From positions 2,294,001 to 2,358,000 of the forward strand of contig JADJQX010000007.1 of assembly GCA_016712525.1 (NCBI GenBank): a stretch of 64,000 bases of DNA, written 5' to 3'. Shown here one piece after another: positions 54,501 to 61,375 of this stretch. This DNA is from Myxococcales bacterium. Lineage in GTDB: Bacteria; Myxococcota_A; Polyangia; Polyangiales; Polyangiaceae. Below the pieces are notes generated by a model. The model was not told the origin of the DNA and made no database searches. It saw only the letters and a program-made list of their open reading frames with translations. Every line of letters begins with the position of its first letter. Positions within the stretch are counted from its first letter, which is position 1. Made by a program: the position numbers and the translations under genes.

Positions 54501-57094
54501 GCGCGCTGCGGATCCTTCACCTTCGACTCGTAGAGGGCCGCGACCTCGCGAAGGAGACGCACCTTCTCGAGGTCGTCCTCTTCGTGCGAGAGCTTCACCT
54601 CGATGGCGTTCGCGAGGCTCTTCGAGTTGTTCGCGGCCGAGTAGATCGGGATGAGCGCCTCGGCGGCGCGCAGGTTCGTGGCATCGAGCTCGAGGACCTT
54701 CTCGTAGGCCTTCGCAGCGCGATCGTTCTTCTGCTTCTTGTCGGCCCAGAGCTCCGCGATCTTGAAGAGCAGCCCCGTCTTGGCTTCGGGGACCGTCTCC
54801 TTCGCCTCTTGCTGCTCGAGCACGCGGATGAACTCGTCCCACTTCCCGCTCTCGGCGTAGAAGACCTCGAGGTCGTCCCAACGGCCGAGGGCGAGGTACT
54901 TCTTCTTCAGTGCCTCTTGAGCCTTGCGATCGTTCGGGTCGAGGGTGAGGAGCTGGCGCCAGGCGTTGACGGCGCCCTCGTCGTTGTTCAGGCGATCGCC
55001 GTAGAACGTGCCGAGCTTCGTCAGGATCTGGATGCGCGCAGCGTTGTCGTACGTGACCTCGGCCTGGCGCTCGAGCACGGTCACGAGCTTGTCGTAGTCC
55101 TTCGCGCGCTCGTAGAGGCCCGCCAAGGCGCCGAGCGCTTCGGCGTTCGACTCGTCGCTCGCGAGCACCTCGTTCCAAAGGTCGATGCAGACCTCGGGCT
55201 TCTTCACGCGCTCGGTCGCGAGCTTCGCGATCTCGAGGAAGCGAGCCGCGCGCTCCGGGCCGTAGGTACGCTCGGCGTCGCGGCGCTGCAGGACCAGGAG
55301 CTTCTCCCAGTCACGCCGCTTCTCGTACATCTGCTTGAGGTAGTCGGTCGCCGTCGGGTTCTCCGGGTCGATGGCGATCACGGCCTCGTACGCCTTCACG
55401 GCCTCGGCCTGGTTGGCGAACTTGCCCGTGTAGAGCTCGGCCGCCTTCATGTAGAGCTCGACCTTCTCGAAGGTGTCGGGCACCGCCGCGGCGAGCAGGA
55501 GAAGCGTGCGGACGTACTCGTTGTACCGCTTGGCCGCTTCTTGTTTCTCCGCGGTCGCGCGGAGCTCGGCGATCTTCGCCTCGTCGGCGGGACCGTCCTG
55601 CGCGGGAGCCGCAGCCGCAGCCGCAGCCACGGGGGCAGCGGGCGCAGCCACGGGCGCGGGCGCGGCCTCCACGACAGGCGCGGCCGCCACGACAGGCGCG
55701 GCCTCCACGACAGGCGCGGCCTCCACGACGGGCGCGGCCTCCACGACGGGCGCGGCCTCCGCCACCGGGACGACGACGGGCGCGGCTTCCACCACCGGCT
55801 CGGCCTCGACCACGGGCGCGGCTTCCACGACCGGCGGAACCGACGGGGTCGGCTCGGGGGCGGGCGGCGGAGCCGTCGCGGTGCCCGACTGCACCGAGAC
55901 AGGCGTCTCGGCTTCGACCGCGGCGGGTCGAACCGACGGAGCGACCACGGCCACGGGCTCGACCGCGGGCGGCGGAACGCTCGCGTTGACGGCCTCGCCG
56001 ATCTGAGCCTCGAACGCGAGCAGGGTCGGGTGGTCGGGCACGATCGACTTGAGCCGCTCGAAGCTCACCTTCGCCCGAATGAGGTTGCCGAGGCTCCGCC
56101 ACGCGATCGTGCCCGCCTGCGCGAGCAAGAACGCGATCGTGTCGGCATCGACGGGCTGCGTGGACGCCTCTTCGGCGAGGCCGAGGACACGCTCCCACTC
56201 GCCCGACTTCTTCCCGTGCAGATCACGCAGAAACTGGAACGCCCCTTCGTGGCGCGCGTCGAGCTTGACGGCCTCTTCGAGCCACGGCGCGCCGAGCTCG
56301 AGGTTCTGGTGGCGCGACACCCAGCGGATGCCGAACGCGAGCGCCGCGGCGCCCTTCGCGCTGCGGTCCGGGTGCTGCGCGACCACCGTGTGCTGCACGC
56401 GATCGAGATCCTCGAGGCGTCCGGCGTCGACGAGCGCACCCTCGAAGAGCGCGGCGATCTGCTTCGACTCGGGGTCCGCGGCGTAGGCCCGCTGAAGGAG
56501 CCCTTCGACCTCTTCGGGAGCGAAGCGCTTCGCGATGCGCGCGGCGCGGAGGAGCAAGCGACCACGCGCCGCGCCCTGCGCTTCGAGAGAGCCGCGAACG
56601 AGCTGCGCGACGTGCGCTTGCCACGATCCGCTCTCGACCTGCACGTCCTCGAGACAGGCGCTGCCCTGCCCCGTCGAATCGCCGAGTTGAACGGCCTTCG
56701 CGTACGTCGAGGTCGCGCGATCGTAGTCGCCGACGTCGCACAGCACGTCGCCGAGCTCGAGGAGCAGCGCCGCGGCCACGGGGCCCTCTTTCTGCGACTT
56801 CAGCTCCAGCTCCAGGAGCTTCTGGACCATGTTGAGCTTGCCGAGGTCCCAGTAGATGGAACGGGCACGCGCCAAGCTCTCACCGGCAGCGGGATTCAGC
56901 TTGTACGCGTCCTGGAAGTGCTTGAGCGCCTTCACGCCCGCGAGGAACTTGCCCTCGAGGATCTGCCCCAGCCGCAGGTGAATGCGAGCCTTTTCCTCGT
57001 TCGTGCCGGCCGCCGCGCTCTTCTCGAGCTCCTCGACGAGCCCTTGCCAGTCCCGAACGTTCTCGAGATGCGAAAGACGCTCCTGAAGGTCCAT
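45536..57094 (-). CDS. Giant cytoplasmic TPR-repeat protein, AgmK/GltI-like (3852 aa)
   Basis: The ATG at 57094 (MDLQERLSHLENVRDW) follows GAGGGAG. No signal peptide. Residues about 1-360 are TPR helices; about 370-510 is an Ala/Pro/Val/Glu linker with VVEAAP hexapeptides; then about forty tandem double-TPR units of roughly 72 residues (signature W..L...LE...... plus AI..YR.VL.IDP). The last 290 residues form a separate domain shared with the protein at 20036, resembling an M48 peptidase without its zinc motif (VGKHLAYYRSEHY where GHELGH is expected). Size, architecture and neighbours match AgmK/GltI, the cytoplasmic giant of the Myxococcus gliding machinery, recalled from the literature. Orthology needs a search. 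Confidence 0.85.
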   Translation of the reverse strand: MDLQERLSHLENVRDWQGLVEELEKSAAAGTNEEKARIHLRLGQILEGKFLAGVKALKHFQDAYKLNPAAGESLARARSIYWDLGKLNMVQKLLELELKSQKEGPVAAALLLELGDVLCDVGDYDRATSTYAKAVQLGDSTGQGSACLEDVQVESGSWQAHVAQLVRGSLEAQGAARGRLLLRAARIAKRFAPEEVEGLLQRAYAADPESKQIAALFEGALVDAGRLEDLDRVQHTVVAQHPDRSAKGAAALAFGIRWVSRHQNLELGAPWLEEAVKLDARHEGAFQFLRDLHGKKSGEWERVLGLAEEASTQPVDADTIAFLLAQAGTIAWRSLGNLIRAKVSFERLKSIVPDHPTLLAFEAQIGEAVNASVPPPAVEPVAVVAPSVRPAAVEAETPVSVQSGTATAPPPAPEPTPSVPPVVEAAPVVEAEPVVEAAPVVVPVAEAAPVVEAAPVVEAAPVVEAAPVVAAAPVVEAAPAPVAAPAAPVAAAAAAAPAQDGPADEAKIAELRATAEKQEAAKRYNEYVRTLLLLAAAVPDTFEKVELYMKAAELYTGKFANQAEAVKAYEAVIAIDPENPTATDYLKQMYEKRRDWEKLLVLQRRDAERTYGPERAARFLEIAKLATERVKKPEVCIDLWNEVLASDESNAEALGALAGLYERAKDYDKLVTVLERQAEVTYDNAARIQILTKLGTFYGDRLNNDEGAVNAWRQLLTLDPNDRKAQEALKKKYLALGRWDDLEVFYAESGKWDEFIRVLEQQEAKETVPEAKTGLLFKIAELWADKKQKNDRAAKAYEKVLELDATNLRAAEALIPIYSAANNSKSLANAIEVKLSHEEDDLEKVRLLREVAALYESKVKDPQRAFERYLAAFEIVPHEEQATADVERSAKATNGWEKVIAAYGAAVQKADDSADRDLAIALRLKLGRVHVEERKDVEPALAAYRAVHEADSENQDALAALERLYRDTSKFSELLGIYEKKRELAASSDEKKAISYEIAKLYETELRDVDRAIDTYDAVLEDEPTDARALAALDVLYGQLERWAPYADVLRRRIELDLPESELVDLKYRLGQALELHLGDAVAALENYREILFLQPTHDGARLALENLLKNESLRGEAAAILEAIYEERSDWPKLIFALEILSEADADSDKKVQLYRKIARISSESLGDATRAFDALALAVKEQPHQPETRTELEAIVATSNAWKRLTDLYGEVADSLTDALLAREFWMRQAKVFDEQLKEVDASAAAYGKVLAADPADGEALSELEQLFVRTSRWTDLIGVIERRIEQTTDSELRETLYGQMAATFDEKLGRPEDAVASWRKVLEIDSASTAALGALDALFTRQKMWSELADNLEAQLVLAQDDAQQISLMLRLASLREREMAQIDVAIEGYRAVLEREIGNQEALTALERLGKDPAYELTIADLLEPLYRQTGDHAKLIGAHEVQVRRSDDSSRRVELLHQIAQLFEDAAGDLDSAFNTLARALGEDPANERTQQQIDRVARTTARFADLANVYEHQSSETDDPALSSALLTMSARVHEQDLGAVDTAIAHYRRVLTIDVLNLNAVESLERLFRQTERYSELSKTLQRKADIVEEPQDKKDALYQAAAIEEDVLEKPEEAIAVYNKVLELDGDDLRALDALIKRYLGLSRWVDLLAVYARKADLIVDPDEKKRIFYQVGAVYERELGDVPRAIDTYQKILELDPDDLQALSRLDVLYEQAQNWPELLSVLTRESEMCTDPAESVGFQYRIAELYEKRLEDVSRAIELYRDILGQQPDHEPTLAALEGLKGGDKDPLGAAAVLEPVYEAGSQWRALVSVHEVQVAHGTDPFLKVDLLHRIARLYEDALEEPKNAFDTFARALAFDNGNEQTLQNLERLAMALGLYANVAALYDAELDKLDENPDRFVELGLRTAQIFELSLEDTTSAIVRYRRVLDVQPDNQVALQSLDRLFVQTERWSDLAAILAREADIAASADEILDFKYRLGQVYEHKLANLDLAIASYREVITSSPEHAPTLAALEGLFAQNMKQAEVAEILEPLYRNASEWEKLVAVHEAQLTHIPADPVDGRAGGQEERLAAYYRIAELYEEKLLDPVQTMSVYVRALKEYPLDERAGEEAPRVASGIDGGWEQLANAYADVLGLHAEDKEVQRVLGKRLAKTFEEELGDVQKAEETYKYVRTVDPLEAETLANLDRIYLSLQQWAELAEVLEARVQVPAEAPELVELWARLGEAYEVELQDLPNATRAYRMIFDGLDRTHEGAIAALGRIYESQGAWKELNTVYERELENAAGDAAEADIRAKLAHLAAERLNDPIRAIDTWKLVLDLRGEDPEALAALAQLYEGQQAWRELVDVLERQHDIAQADDDRVNILTRRARVFTERLSRDDLALTDWNRVLDTDYANLAALRAIADIRRRQDDPQELVTALHQQVDRAASMLDENELKELFRELGRTYGDRLQQPYDAADAWRKLLDVAPDLEALDALEAIYRSQEQPVDVIDVKMRRADALTDTAARIEELRGVAALWRDTVEEPDKATLAWQKVLELDAAHDEAFFELEKLHTAAARWEALIELYLARRETREDIPERSDLLRRVAKVCEEKVEDKSAALDALVTAFEEDFHDRDTSKYLERMAQATGRWGEVIQRANELLQQQTEAAQKVRLCLHLAKWYGDDLGHPEYAQPYYAQIVQLDPNNVGALRQMAQLYRKNANWQQLGATLTRALDVAVSDTDRKEILTELGELLDVQMGQTDQAVGYFTRALDVDGHFVPAIENLERIYASRAQNRELVEVLHRKVGALTAPEGIAQTKLRIGALYEAMPNELPRAAQTYREVLDIDPVSLPAMRGLERVYEALEQWAELVKILEAALDVVATERERIDLLLKIARLQEDQFLKADVAATRLEQAVEIDPNQEEAYVGLARCYRKLRLWNELITTYDRHIAATIDRRTKVDLYGAIAQVYADEIQDSERAIDAYRNIVDIEETNVPALEALSKLYEKTGDINSAIDSMTRVAELTPDAKQRVEAFFRIGKALDEKVGDRIGAQDRYEMALDLDPSHIPSLQALRQIAMDNADYDKAARYIDQEQSYTAVPRQRARILVELGRLREEMLGDHESAVLAWESANEADPDNEEAALPLAHEYVARENWPKAEPLLEMLTRKAGKRDRSEQHDLWNKLGQTQAALGKDDRAFKAYSAAQQLDLTDQVTIRGLAEVCFRLKDWAGALNNFQKVLTSLGEDETEARADVYFKLGRIKREQGQAKQAINNFEKALGVDPGHRPTLDALIEVYAEIKDWKQVVLYRRQILDNVMDGDERFKMLLEIADIWNDNDKAPLKAIEALEEAKDIKPEDRPLLHKMLALYEQTGNWARMIDTVQAIADMEKDPMRKSKFMFTMAQLYRDKEGDLERAVELFNEALDLNPKDLQAFDRINKILTGQQDWKGLERAFRKMLRRLSTANISDPDLEYTLWHSLGLIYRDRQREWANAIEAFKMATRFKPDEALERQILAELYENTDNIEAAIGEHLLVLQKEPLRVDPYRSLYKLSLKMHDYDRAWCMCAALSFLHKADEEEQRFFEDYRPRGMIQVKSRLDNEQWVKNLFHKDDNIFIGKIFEFVTPAAILAKTTALAQAKQAPQLPKQFKQDPATSTVTFAKTFGWAAQVLGIPLPELYLRNDVPGALVTVPSRPVASVAGNTVLTGFTPQELTFIVGKHLAYYRSEHYIKTLFPTLDELKVILFSAIKMVMPDFAVPDNMAQAVNTTATTFMKYMQPVERDSLRLVVNRFVEDGARADLKRWMQATEITAARAGLLLCADLDIAKKIISAEQQLPGDLPPQEKMKELLVFSVSEQYLALRKTLGIAVG
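55659..55832 (-). repeat. 18-bp coding repeat encoding VVEAAP hexapeptides
   Basis: Roughly nine 18-bp units encode V-V-E-A-A/E-P, with near-identical codons in the central copies, forming a flexible negatively charged linker in the giant TPR protein between its N-terminal TPRs and the main solenoid. Confidence 0.85.
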
Positions 57095-57447
57095 TGACTC
57101 CCTCGGTCCCACGATTCCGGACAAGCACTCATGTGCTCGTCGACGCCCGAATGAAGGCGGGAGTGCCCGCGCTGCTCACTCCCATCACCGGGCAGGTGAA
57201 ATTTGCGTTCCCACGCTACCAGAGGCTGCGTTCCGTCGGGTGGGCATACTCGCGCCGGGCTTGGTTTTTTTTCGCGGGTGATGGCCGCTCGAGTGACCTC
57301 CCCTTGCGTGCGCACCTGCGCACACACGCACCGGTGATCGAGCACGCATTCTCACTTCTCATGCGGCGTGAGCCGTGGCCTAATCGCGGGCCCGCGAGCC
57401 CGGCCTCGCGCGCCCCTGCGAGGCTCTCAAGGCCTCTAGAAAAGGCA
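57095..57447 (-). promoter_or_regulatory. Upstream region of the giant TPR gene
   Basis: About 350 bases with no gene. Because the preceding gene on this strand ends in a terminator at 57448-57478, the giant gene must have its own promoter here. It holds an A8/T8 tract near 57265 and a near-perfect palindrome GTGCGCACCTGCGCAC at 57308-57323, with arms separated by two bases, which looks like a protein-binding site rather than a hairpin. No clear -35/-10 pair is seen. Confidence 0.4.
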
Positions 57448-57478
57448 GAGGCGCCACCACCCGGAGGTGAGGCGCCTC
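57448..57478 (-). terminator. Intrinsic terminator of the TPR lipoprotein gene
   Basis: GAGGCGCC (57448-57455) pairs with GGCGCCTC (57471-57478), with further ACC/GGT pairing inside. On the minus strand the hairpin is followed by TGCCTTTTC, and it begins 25 bases after the stop at 57503. Confidence 0.65.
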
Positions 57479-57502
57479 GTTCGTCGCGAGCGTGTCGCTG
57501 GC

Positions 57503-58426
57503 CTACTGGAGCTGGCCGCCGAGCTTCGTCGCGAGCTGCTGGCTCTGCGCGCACTGGTCGGCGTAGCGCTGAGCGGCTGCGCCCTTGCAGACGATTTTGT
57601 TGAACGACTGGAGCTGCTGGATCGCCTCGCTCTTTCGCGGCGGGTTCACGCTCGCGTAGGCCGCACCGAGGTTGAAGAACGCGATCTGCTCGCCCGCCTG
57701 GTTGCACTGACCGCACGCCTTCTTGGCGGCCTCGTACTCGGTGACCGACCCGGCGATGTCGCCCTTGGTCTCTTTGATTTGGCCCGCGAGGCTGTGCAGC
57801 CCGAAGAGGAACTTGTCGCCGTCCTTCGCGAAGGAGAGGCCCTCTTTCACGACCTGCTCGGCCTGATCGAGGTAGCCAAGGCGGATGTAGAGATCCGCGA
57901 GCGGGACATAGAACGAGAGCTCGTCGGGCTTCGTCTCGATCGCCTTCGTGTACGAGCGGAGCGCGCCCTGCTCGTCGTCGAGGTGCAAGAGGACCTCGGC
58001 GAGCTCGAAGTGCGCGTCGGCGAGGTTCGGATCCTTGGCGATGGCCTGCTCGAGCGGCTCCTTCGCCTCCGCCCAGCTCGCGGGGCCTTTGACGGCCATA
58101 CGGGCGTTCGCGAGCCCGTTCTGGAAGAAGTAGTTCGCGAAGGTCGGCGCCACGGCCTGGGCCTTCTTGCAGGTCGAAGCGACCTTCGCCCACTCTTCCT
58201 TCTTGGTGTACGCGAGCGCGAGCTTCCAGAGGATGCGGTGGTTGGTCGGGTCGAGGTTGACGGCTTGCTCGTACTTCGAGATCGCCTCGTCGACGTTGAC
58301 CGACTTCGACTTGTCGCCTTCGTTGGCGAGGTTCACGGCCTCGATGTTGTTGCGGCTGCAGCCCAAACCGCCGAGGAGCGCCGAAGCCGACAAGGAGAGG
58401 ACCACGACCTTCGCGAGCATCTTCAT
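57503..58426 (-). CDS. TPR lipoprotein between the GltG-like and GltI-like genes (307 aa)
   Basis: Signal peptide with GLGC at Cys23, then about seven TPR-like hairpins covering the rest (AISKYEQAVNLDPTNHRILW, LADAHFELAEVLLHLDDEQG, FYVPLADLYIRLGYLDQAEQ). Lipid-anchored, probably periplasmic, serving as a docking scaffold. It has its own terminator and lies after the terminator of the PglI/GltG-like gene, so it is a separate transcription unit. Its position inside the Glt-like block suggests an envelope partner of the machinery, but it does not match a specific Glt protein that I can name. Confidence 0.8.
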   Translation of the reverse strand: MKMLAKVVVLSLSASALLGGLGCSRNNIEAVNLANEGDKSKSVNVDEAISKYEQAVNLDPTNHRILWKLALAYTKKEEWAKVASTCKKAQAVAPTFANYFFQNGLANARMAVKGPASWAEAKEPLEQAIAKDPNLADAHFELAEVLLHLDDEQGALRSYTKAIETKPDELSFYVPLADLYIRLGYLDQAEQVVKEGLSFAKDGDKFLFGLHSLAGQIKETKGDIAGSVTEYEAAKKACGQCNQAGEQIAFFNLGAAYASVNPPRKSEAIQQLQSFNKIVCKGAAAQRYADQCAQSQQLATKLGGQLQ

Positions 58427-58580
58427 GGGCGCGGGAGCATAAGCGAGAACGGCTCGCGTGCTAAGCGAAATACGTCACCCTTCGCGCCAAGGAGAACGTC
58501 GCTCCTCACGGCCGTCCGTCGGGCCGCTACGAGGCGCTCACGACCCGAGCTGCGCTTCCCCGCTCGTGTCACCGGAGCAC

Positions 58581-58622
58581 AAAAGACGAAACGCCCGGAG
58601 CCGAGGGCGCCGAGCGTTTCGT
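58581..58622 (-). terminator. Intrinsic terminator of the PglI/GltG-like gene
   Basis: ACGAAACGC (58586-58594) and GCGTTTCGT (58614-58622) form a perfect 9-bp stem. On the minus strand it is followed by CTTTTG and starts 15 bases after the stop at 58637. Confidence 0.7.
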
Positions 58623-58636
58623 GGGGACGGCGAAGG

Positions 58637-60687
58637 TCAGTCGCCGGGGCTGAACGAGATCGGGTAGACGACCGTGACGATGCCGCCCTCGGGCTGCGGG
58701 AACGACAGGTTGCCGAACCCGCGAACCACGCAAGAGACGACGCCCTTGTCCGGGAGATCCGAGCCGCCGTCCTGGGCAGTCGACACCGAGCCGGAGCGGT
58801 CGATGACGAACTTGACCGAGACACGTCCCGAGAGCGTCGGGTTCGTTCGGAGGCCGTTCTCGTAGCAGAGGCGGAAGCGACCGAAGTTCTGGCGGACGAT
58901 ACGCTGGATGACCTCGGGCGGGAGGCGACCGTTGACGGTCGTGGCGCCTTGGCGAAGCTGCGGCGACTTGGTCGCGTGCGCGCCACCGAGACGACCGTGG
59001 CCGTTGCCGAAGCCTTGGCCGTTGCCCGTACCGGCGCCGTGACCGATGGTGCCGATGTTGCCGAGGCCGATGCCCTCGCCGCGACCGCCGCCACCTTCGC
59101 CGACGCCGGAGAGGCCGAGGCCGCCCGCGCCGAACGAGTCGCCGATGCGTCGCCCCACATGTTGCCGCGGGCGCTCATGGGGTCGTTGCCGCTCGATTCC
59201 TCACGGCCCCAGGGCGCCGTGGGAGCGTTCGGGTCGCCGCCCGCGCCGACGTTGAGGAGGCCGATCATGCCGAACTCGGCGGCCTCTTTCATCGCGGCTT
59301 GGCGAGCGATGTGCGGATCGGCGTTGTCGGCCGGCCCCTGCACGCCGAAACGGTGGCCCGTCTCTTTGGTGTTTGGGTTGCCCATCGAGCCCTCTTCGCC
59401 CTTGGCGCGAGTGCCGGTGCCGCCCTCTTTGTTGTCGGCGCTGTTCTCGGCCACCTGCTCGGTGGGCTTCTCCTCTTGCTCACGCTCCGCGGCCGCGTTG
59501 AGCATCTTCTGCATCAGGAGGATCTGGTCGCGGTCGATCGCCTCGCTGTCGTCGAGGTTCATCTTCGGCATGAAGAACGCGAGCGACGCGACGATGCCGA
59601 TGTGGAGGAGCGACGAGAGACCGACGAAGAGGAAGGCAGCGGGGTCGGCGTTCGAGAAGACACCGCCGACGGGCCGCTTGCCCGCGTTGACCGCGGCCAC
59701 CTGGAACACGAGGCCACCCTCGAGCTCCATGCGGGCCTTGCCGTTCGCGGGGATGTCGATCTCGTGAGCGCCAGAGAGCTCACTCGACGGACGAGCGCGA
59801 CCGCTGGCGATGAGGTCCGAGAAGGACGTCTTGCCCTGACCGGGAACCTCGAGGGCGCCGGTCGCTCGGGGGAAGATCACGAGCGACGTGCCACCACCGC
59901 GCGAGACAACCACCGGGGCGCGGGTCGTGCCGAGCGCCTCGCTCGGGACGAAGAAGTCGCAGCCCATCTTGTTCTGCGTCTCTTCGCCCACGAAGAAGGA
60001 GCGCGGAGGCGAGAGATGCGAGACGTGGAGCACGTTGGTGTCCCACATGACCATGACCTCGACGGCCGCGAGGTGGGGCACCTCGACCTCGTCCGGGTTC
60101 ACGTCGGGGCCGCTCTTCACGAGCTTGTAGGTGGTCGGGGCGTTCGGGTCGAGCTCGGCCGGAGCCGAAGCCGCGAGCTGGTCGGTGGCCGACGCGACGA
60201 AGGGGTTCACCGCAGCCGCGGCGGCGAACGGATTCGCGGGAGCCGCGGCAGCGAACGGGTTGGCGGCGGGGACGGCGAAGGGGTTCGCCGCCGGGGCGGG
60301 GACCGAGATCTCCGCCGCGGTCGGAGCGGAAGCCGCGGGAGGAGGCGCGGACACGGGGGCCGAGGCCGACGCGGGCTCGGCGCTCTCGAGCACGATCGTC
60401 GTGGAGCCGACCTGGATCTGGTCGCCCGGACGAACCTTGCACTTGTTGACGCGCTGGCCGTTCACCATCGTGCCCGGCTCGTTGCCGAGATCGATGAGGG
60501 TGATGTCGCCTTCGGAGGCGACCTCGATGACGGCGTGCATGCGCGAGGCGAGCTCGTCGTCGACGCGGAGGTGGCTCCGCGGATCCTTGCCGACCTTCAC
60601 GATGTCTTGAGCGATCGTGTCTCGACGAAGGAGTTGATCCCCTTGGTAGAGCGCGAACGTGAGCGCGACCTTGCCCTTGCCTTCCAT
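58637..60687 (-). CDS. FHA-TM-TonB-like protein with AgmX/PglI C-terminal domain, GltG-like; frameshifted
   Basis: Residues 8-100 are an FHA domain (VKVGKDPRSHLRVDD, NEPGTMVNG). A linker has four NPF motifs (about 134-165), a beta-rich region follows, and a membrane span lies near 347-371 (FLFVGLSSLLHIGIVASLAF). After a Gly-rich periplasmic stretch comes an AgmX/PglI-type TonB-like domain (LPPEVIQRIVRQNFGRFRLC, VSVKFVIDRSGSV). The frame breaks at the C4 run 59153-59156 (GGGG on the coding strand): one extra G joins MSARGNMWG to RRIGDSFGAGG, and 2051 plus one nt is exactly 684 codons. FHA plus TonB-like tail matches PglI/GltG, the inner-membrane subunit of gliding machinery. Confidence 0.85.
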
Positions 60688-60718
60688 CTCGGACCTTTCG
60701 CCGTCTTTGTCGACGGCC

Positions 60719-60737
60719 GCTGCGACGCTGTCGCAGC
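60719..60737. promoter_or_regulatory. Perfect inverted repeat upstream of the GltG-like gene
   Basis: GCTGCGAC and GTCGCAGC (8-bp arms) flank a 3-base centre, 31 bases upstream of the ATG at 60687. The small centre fits a dimeric protein-binding site better than a hairpin, but it is next to a separate hairpin, so an RNA structure is possible. Confidence 0.4.
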
Positions 60738-60743
60738 TTCAAA

Positions 60744-60760
60744 CCCTCGGCGAGCGAGGG
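60744..60760 (-). terminator. Weak terminator after the small exported protein gene
   Basis: CCCTCG (60744-60749) pairs with CGAGGG (60755-60760) around 5 bases; on the minus strand TTT follows. It lies 27 bases after the stop at 60787. Short stem, so weak. Confidence 0.35.
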
Positions 60761-60786
60761 AAACGACTATGGCGAATTTTCGTCCG

Positions 60787-61080
60787 TCAGAGGTTCTCGA
60801 CGGACTTCAACATCTCGGGCACGAACGACGTTCGCGGGCGGATGAGCGTGGTACGCACCGGGCCGGGACGAACGCGAATCGTCGCGTCGTTCGGACCGAA
60901 GCCACCCGCGCTCAGCGGGTCGTCGGAGAACTCGTACCCGTACCCGTCACCGCCGCCTTTGGCTGCCGGCGCACCACCAGCCGCAGGAGCCGCACCAGCC
61001 GCCGGCTGCTGCGCGAGCGCCGTCGAGCTGACGAGCAGGATACCCAGACCCAAAATCCCCACGAAGAGACGCTTCGCCAT
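60787..61080 (-). CDS. Small exported protein in the GltF position (97 aa)
   Basis: The ATG at 61080 follows AAGGAGAA. A signal peptide (MAKRLFVGILGLGILLVSST) is cleaved near ALA-QQ. The mature part begins with Gln/Pro/Ala/Gly, then FSDDPLSAGGFGPNDATIRV, and ends RTSFVPEMLKSVENL. Predicted periplasmic. I do not recognise a domain. In the Myxococcus gliding cluster a small periplasmic protein (GltF) lies between the TPR lipoprotein GltE and the PglI/GltG protein, and this gene has that position and size class. Function by position only. Confidence 0.65.
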   Translation of the reverse strand: MAKRLFVGILGLGILLVSSTALAQQPAAGAAPAAGGAPAAKGGGDGYGYEFSDDPLSAGGFGPNDATIRVRPGPVRTTLIRPRTSFVPEMLKSVENL

Positions 61081-61375
61081 GATCGTTCTCCTTCCGACTC
61101 TTCCGTCGCACCGTTTACCAATCCTTCGGAGCTTCCGCCCGGGAAATATACGTCCGAGGGACGATTTTCCTTGGCTTTTCGAAGGCTTGGTAAAATTCCA
61201 GCCTACCCGCAACCTGCCGGGCCATTCACTACCGTATGATGATTGTGCCCCGAGGGGCCCGTTTCCGGGCCCTCCAGGGCACGCAGCGAGCGTCTCGGGG
61301 CTCTAGACAGCCCCCCTCCCCCAAGGTTCCCACGAGAGCGTTTTTTTCTCTCGTGGAGCCCAAGGAGGCCGACGC
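61081..61375. other. Intergenic region between the GltE-like and GltF-like genes
   Basis: No gene is seen in these 295 bases. It is AT-richer than the surroundings near 61140-61200, where a TATATT box could be the -10 of a promoter for the small exported protein; no matching -35 is clear. Two hairpins lie further upstream: one with AGGGGCCCG and CGGGCCCT near 61253-61273 and one at 61330-61356. Confidence 0.45.
61330..61356 (-). terminator. Perfect hairpin after the GltE-like gene
   Basis: CCACGAGAG (61330-61338) and CTCTCGTGG (61348-61356) form a 9-bp perfect stem with a T7-containing loop, about 20 bases after the stop at 61376. On the minus strand the T run becomes an A run in the loop and no T run follows, so it may be a stabilising 3-prime hairpin rather than a classical terminator. 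Confidence 0.5.

Noticed and set aside
53060..57097. Open frame of 1345 codons on the plus strand
   Set aside because: Same cause as above; it mirrors the first third of the giant TPR protein and has no ribosome site or recognisable domain.
57467..59767. Plus-strand open frame opposite the TPR lipoprotein and GltG-like genes
   Set aside because: Its translation has no domain and it covers two well-supported minus-strand genes and their terminator.
59299..61239. Plus-strand open frame of 646 codons
   Set aside because: It is antisense to the FHA domain and signal-peptide genes, which have clear motifs and ribosome sites.
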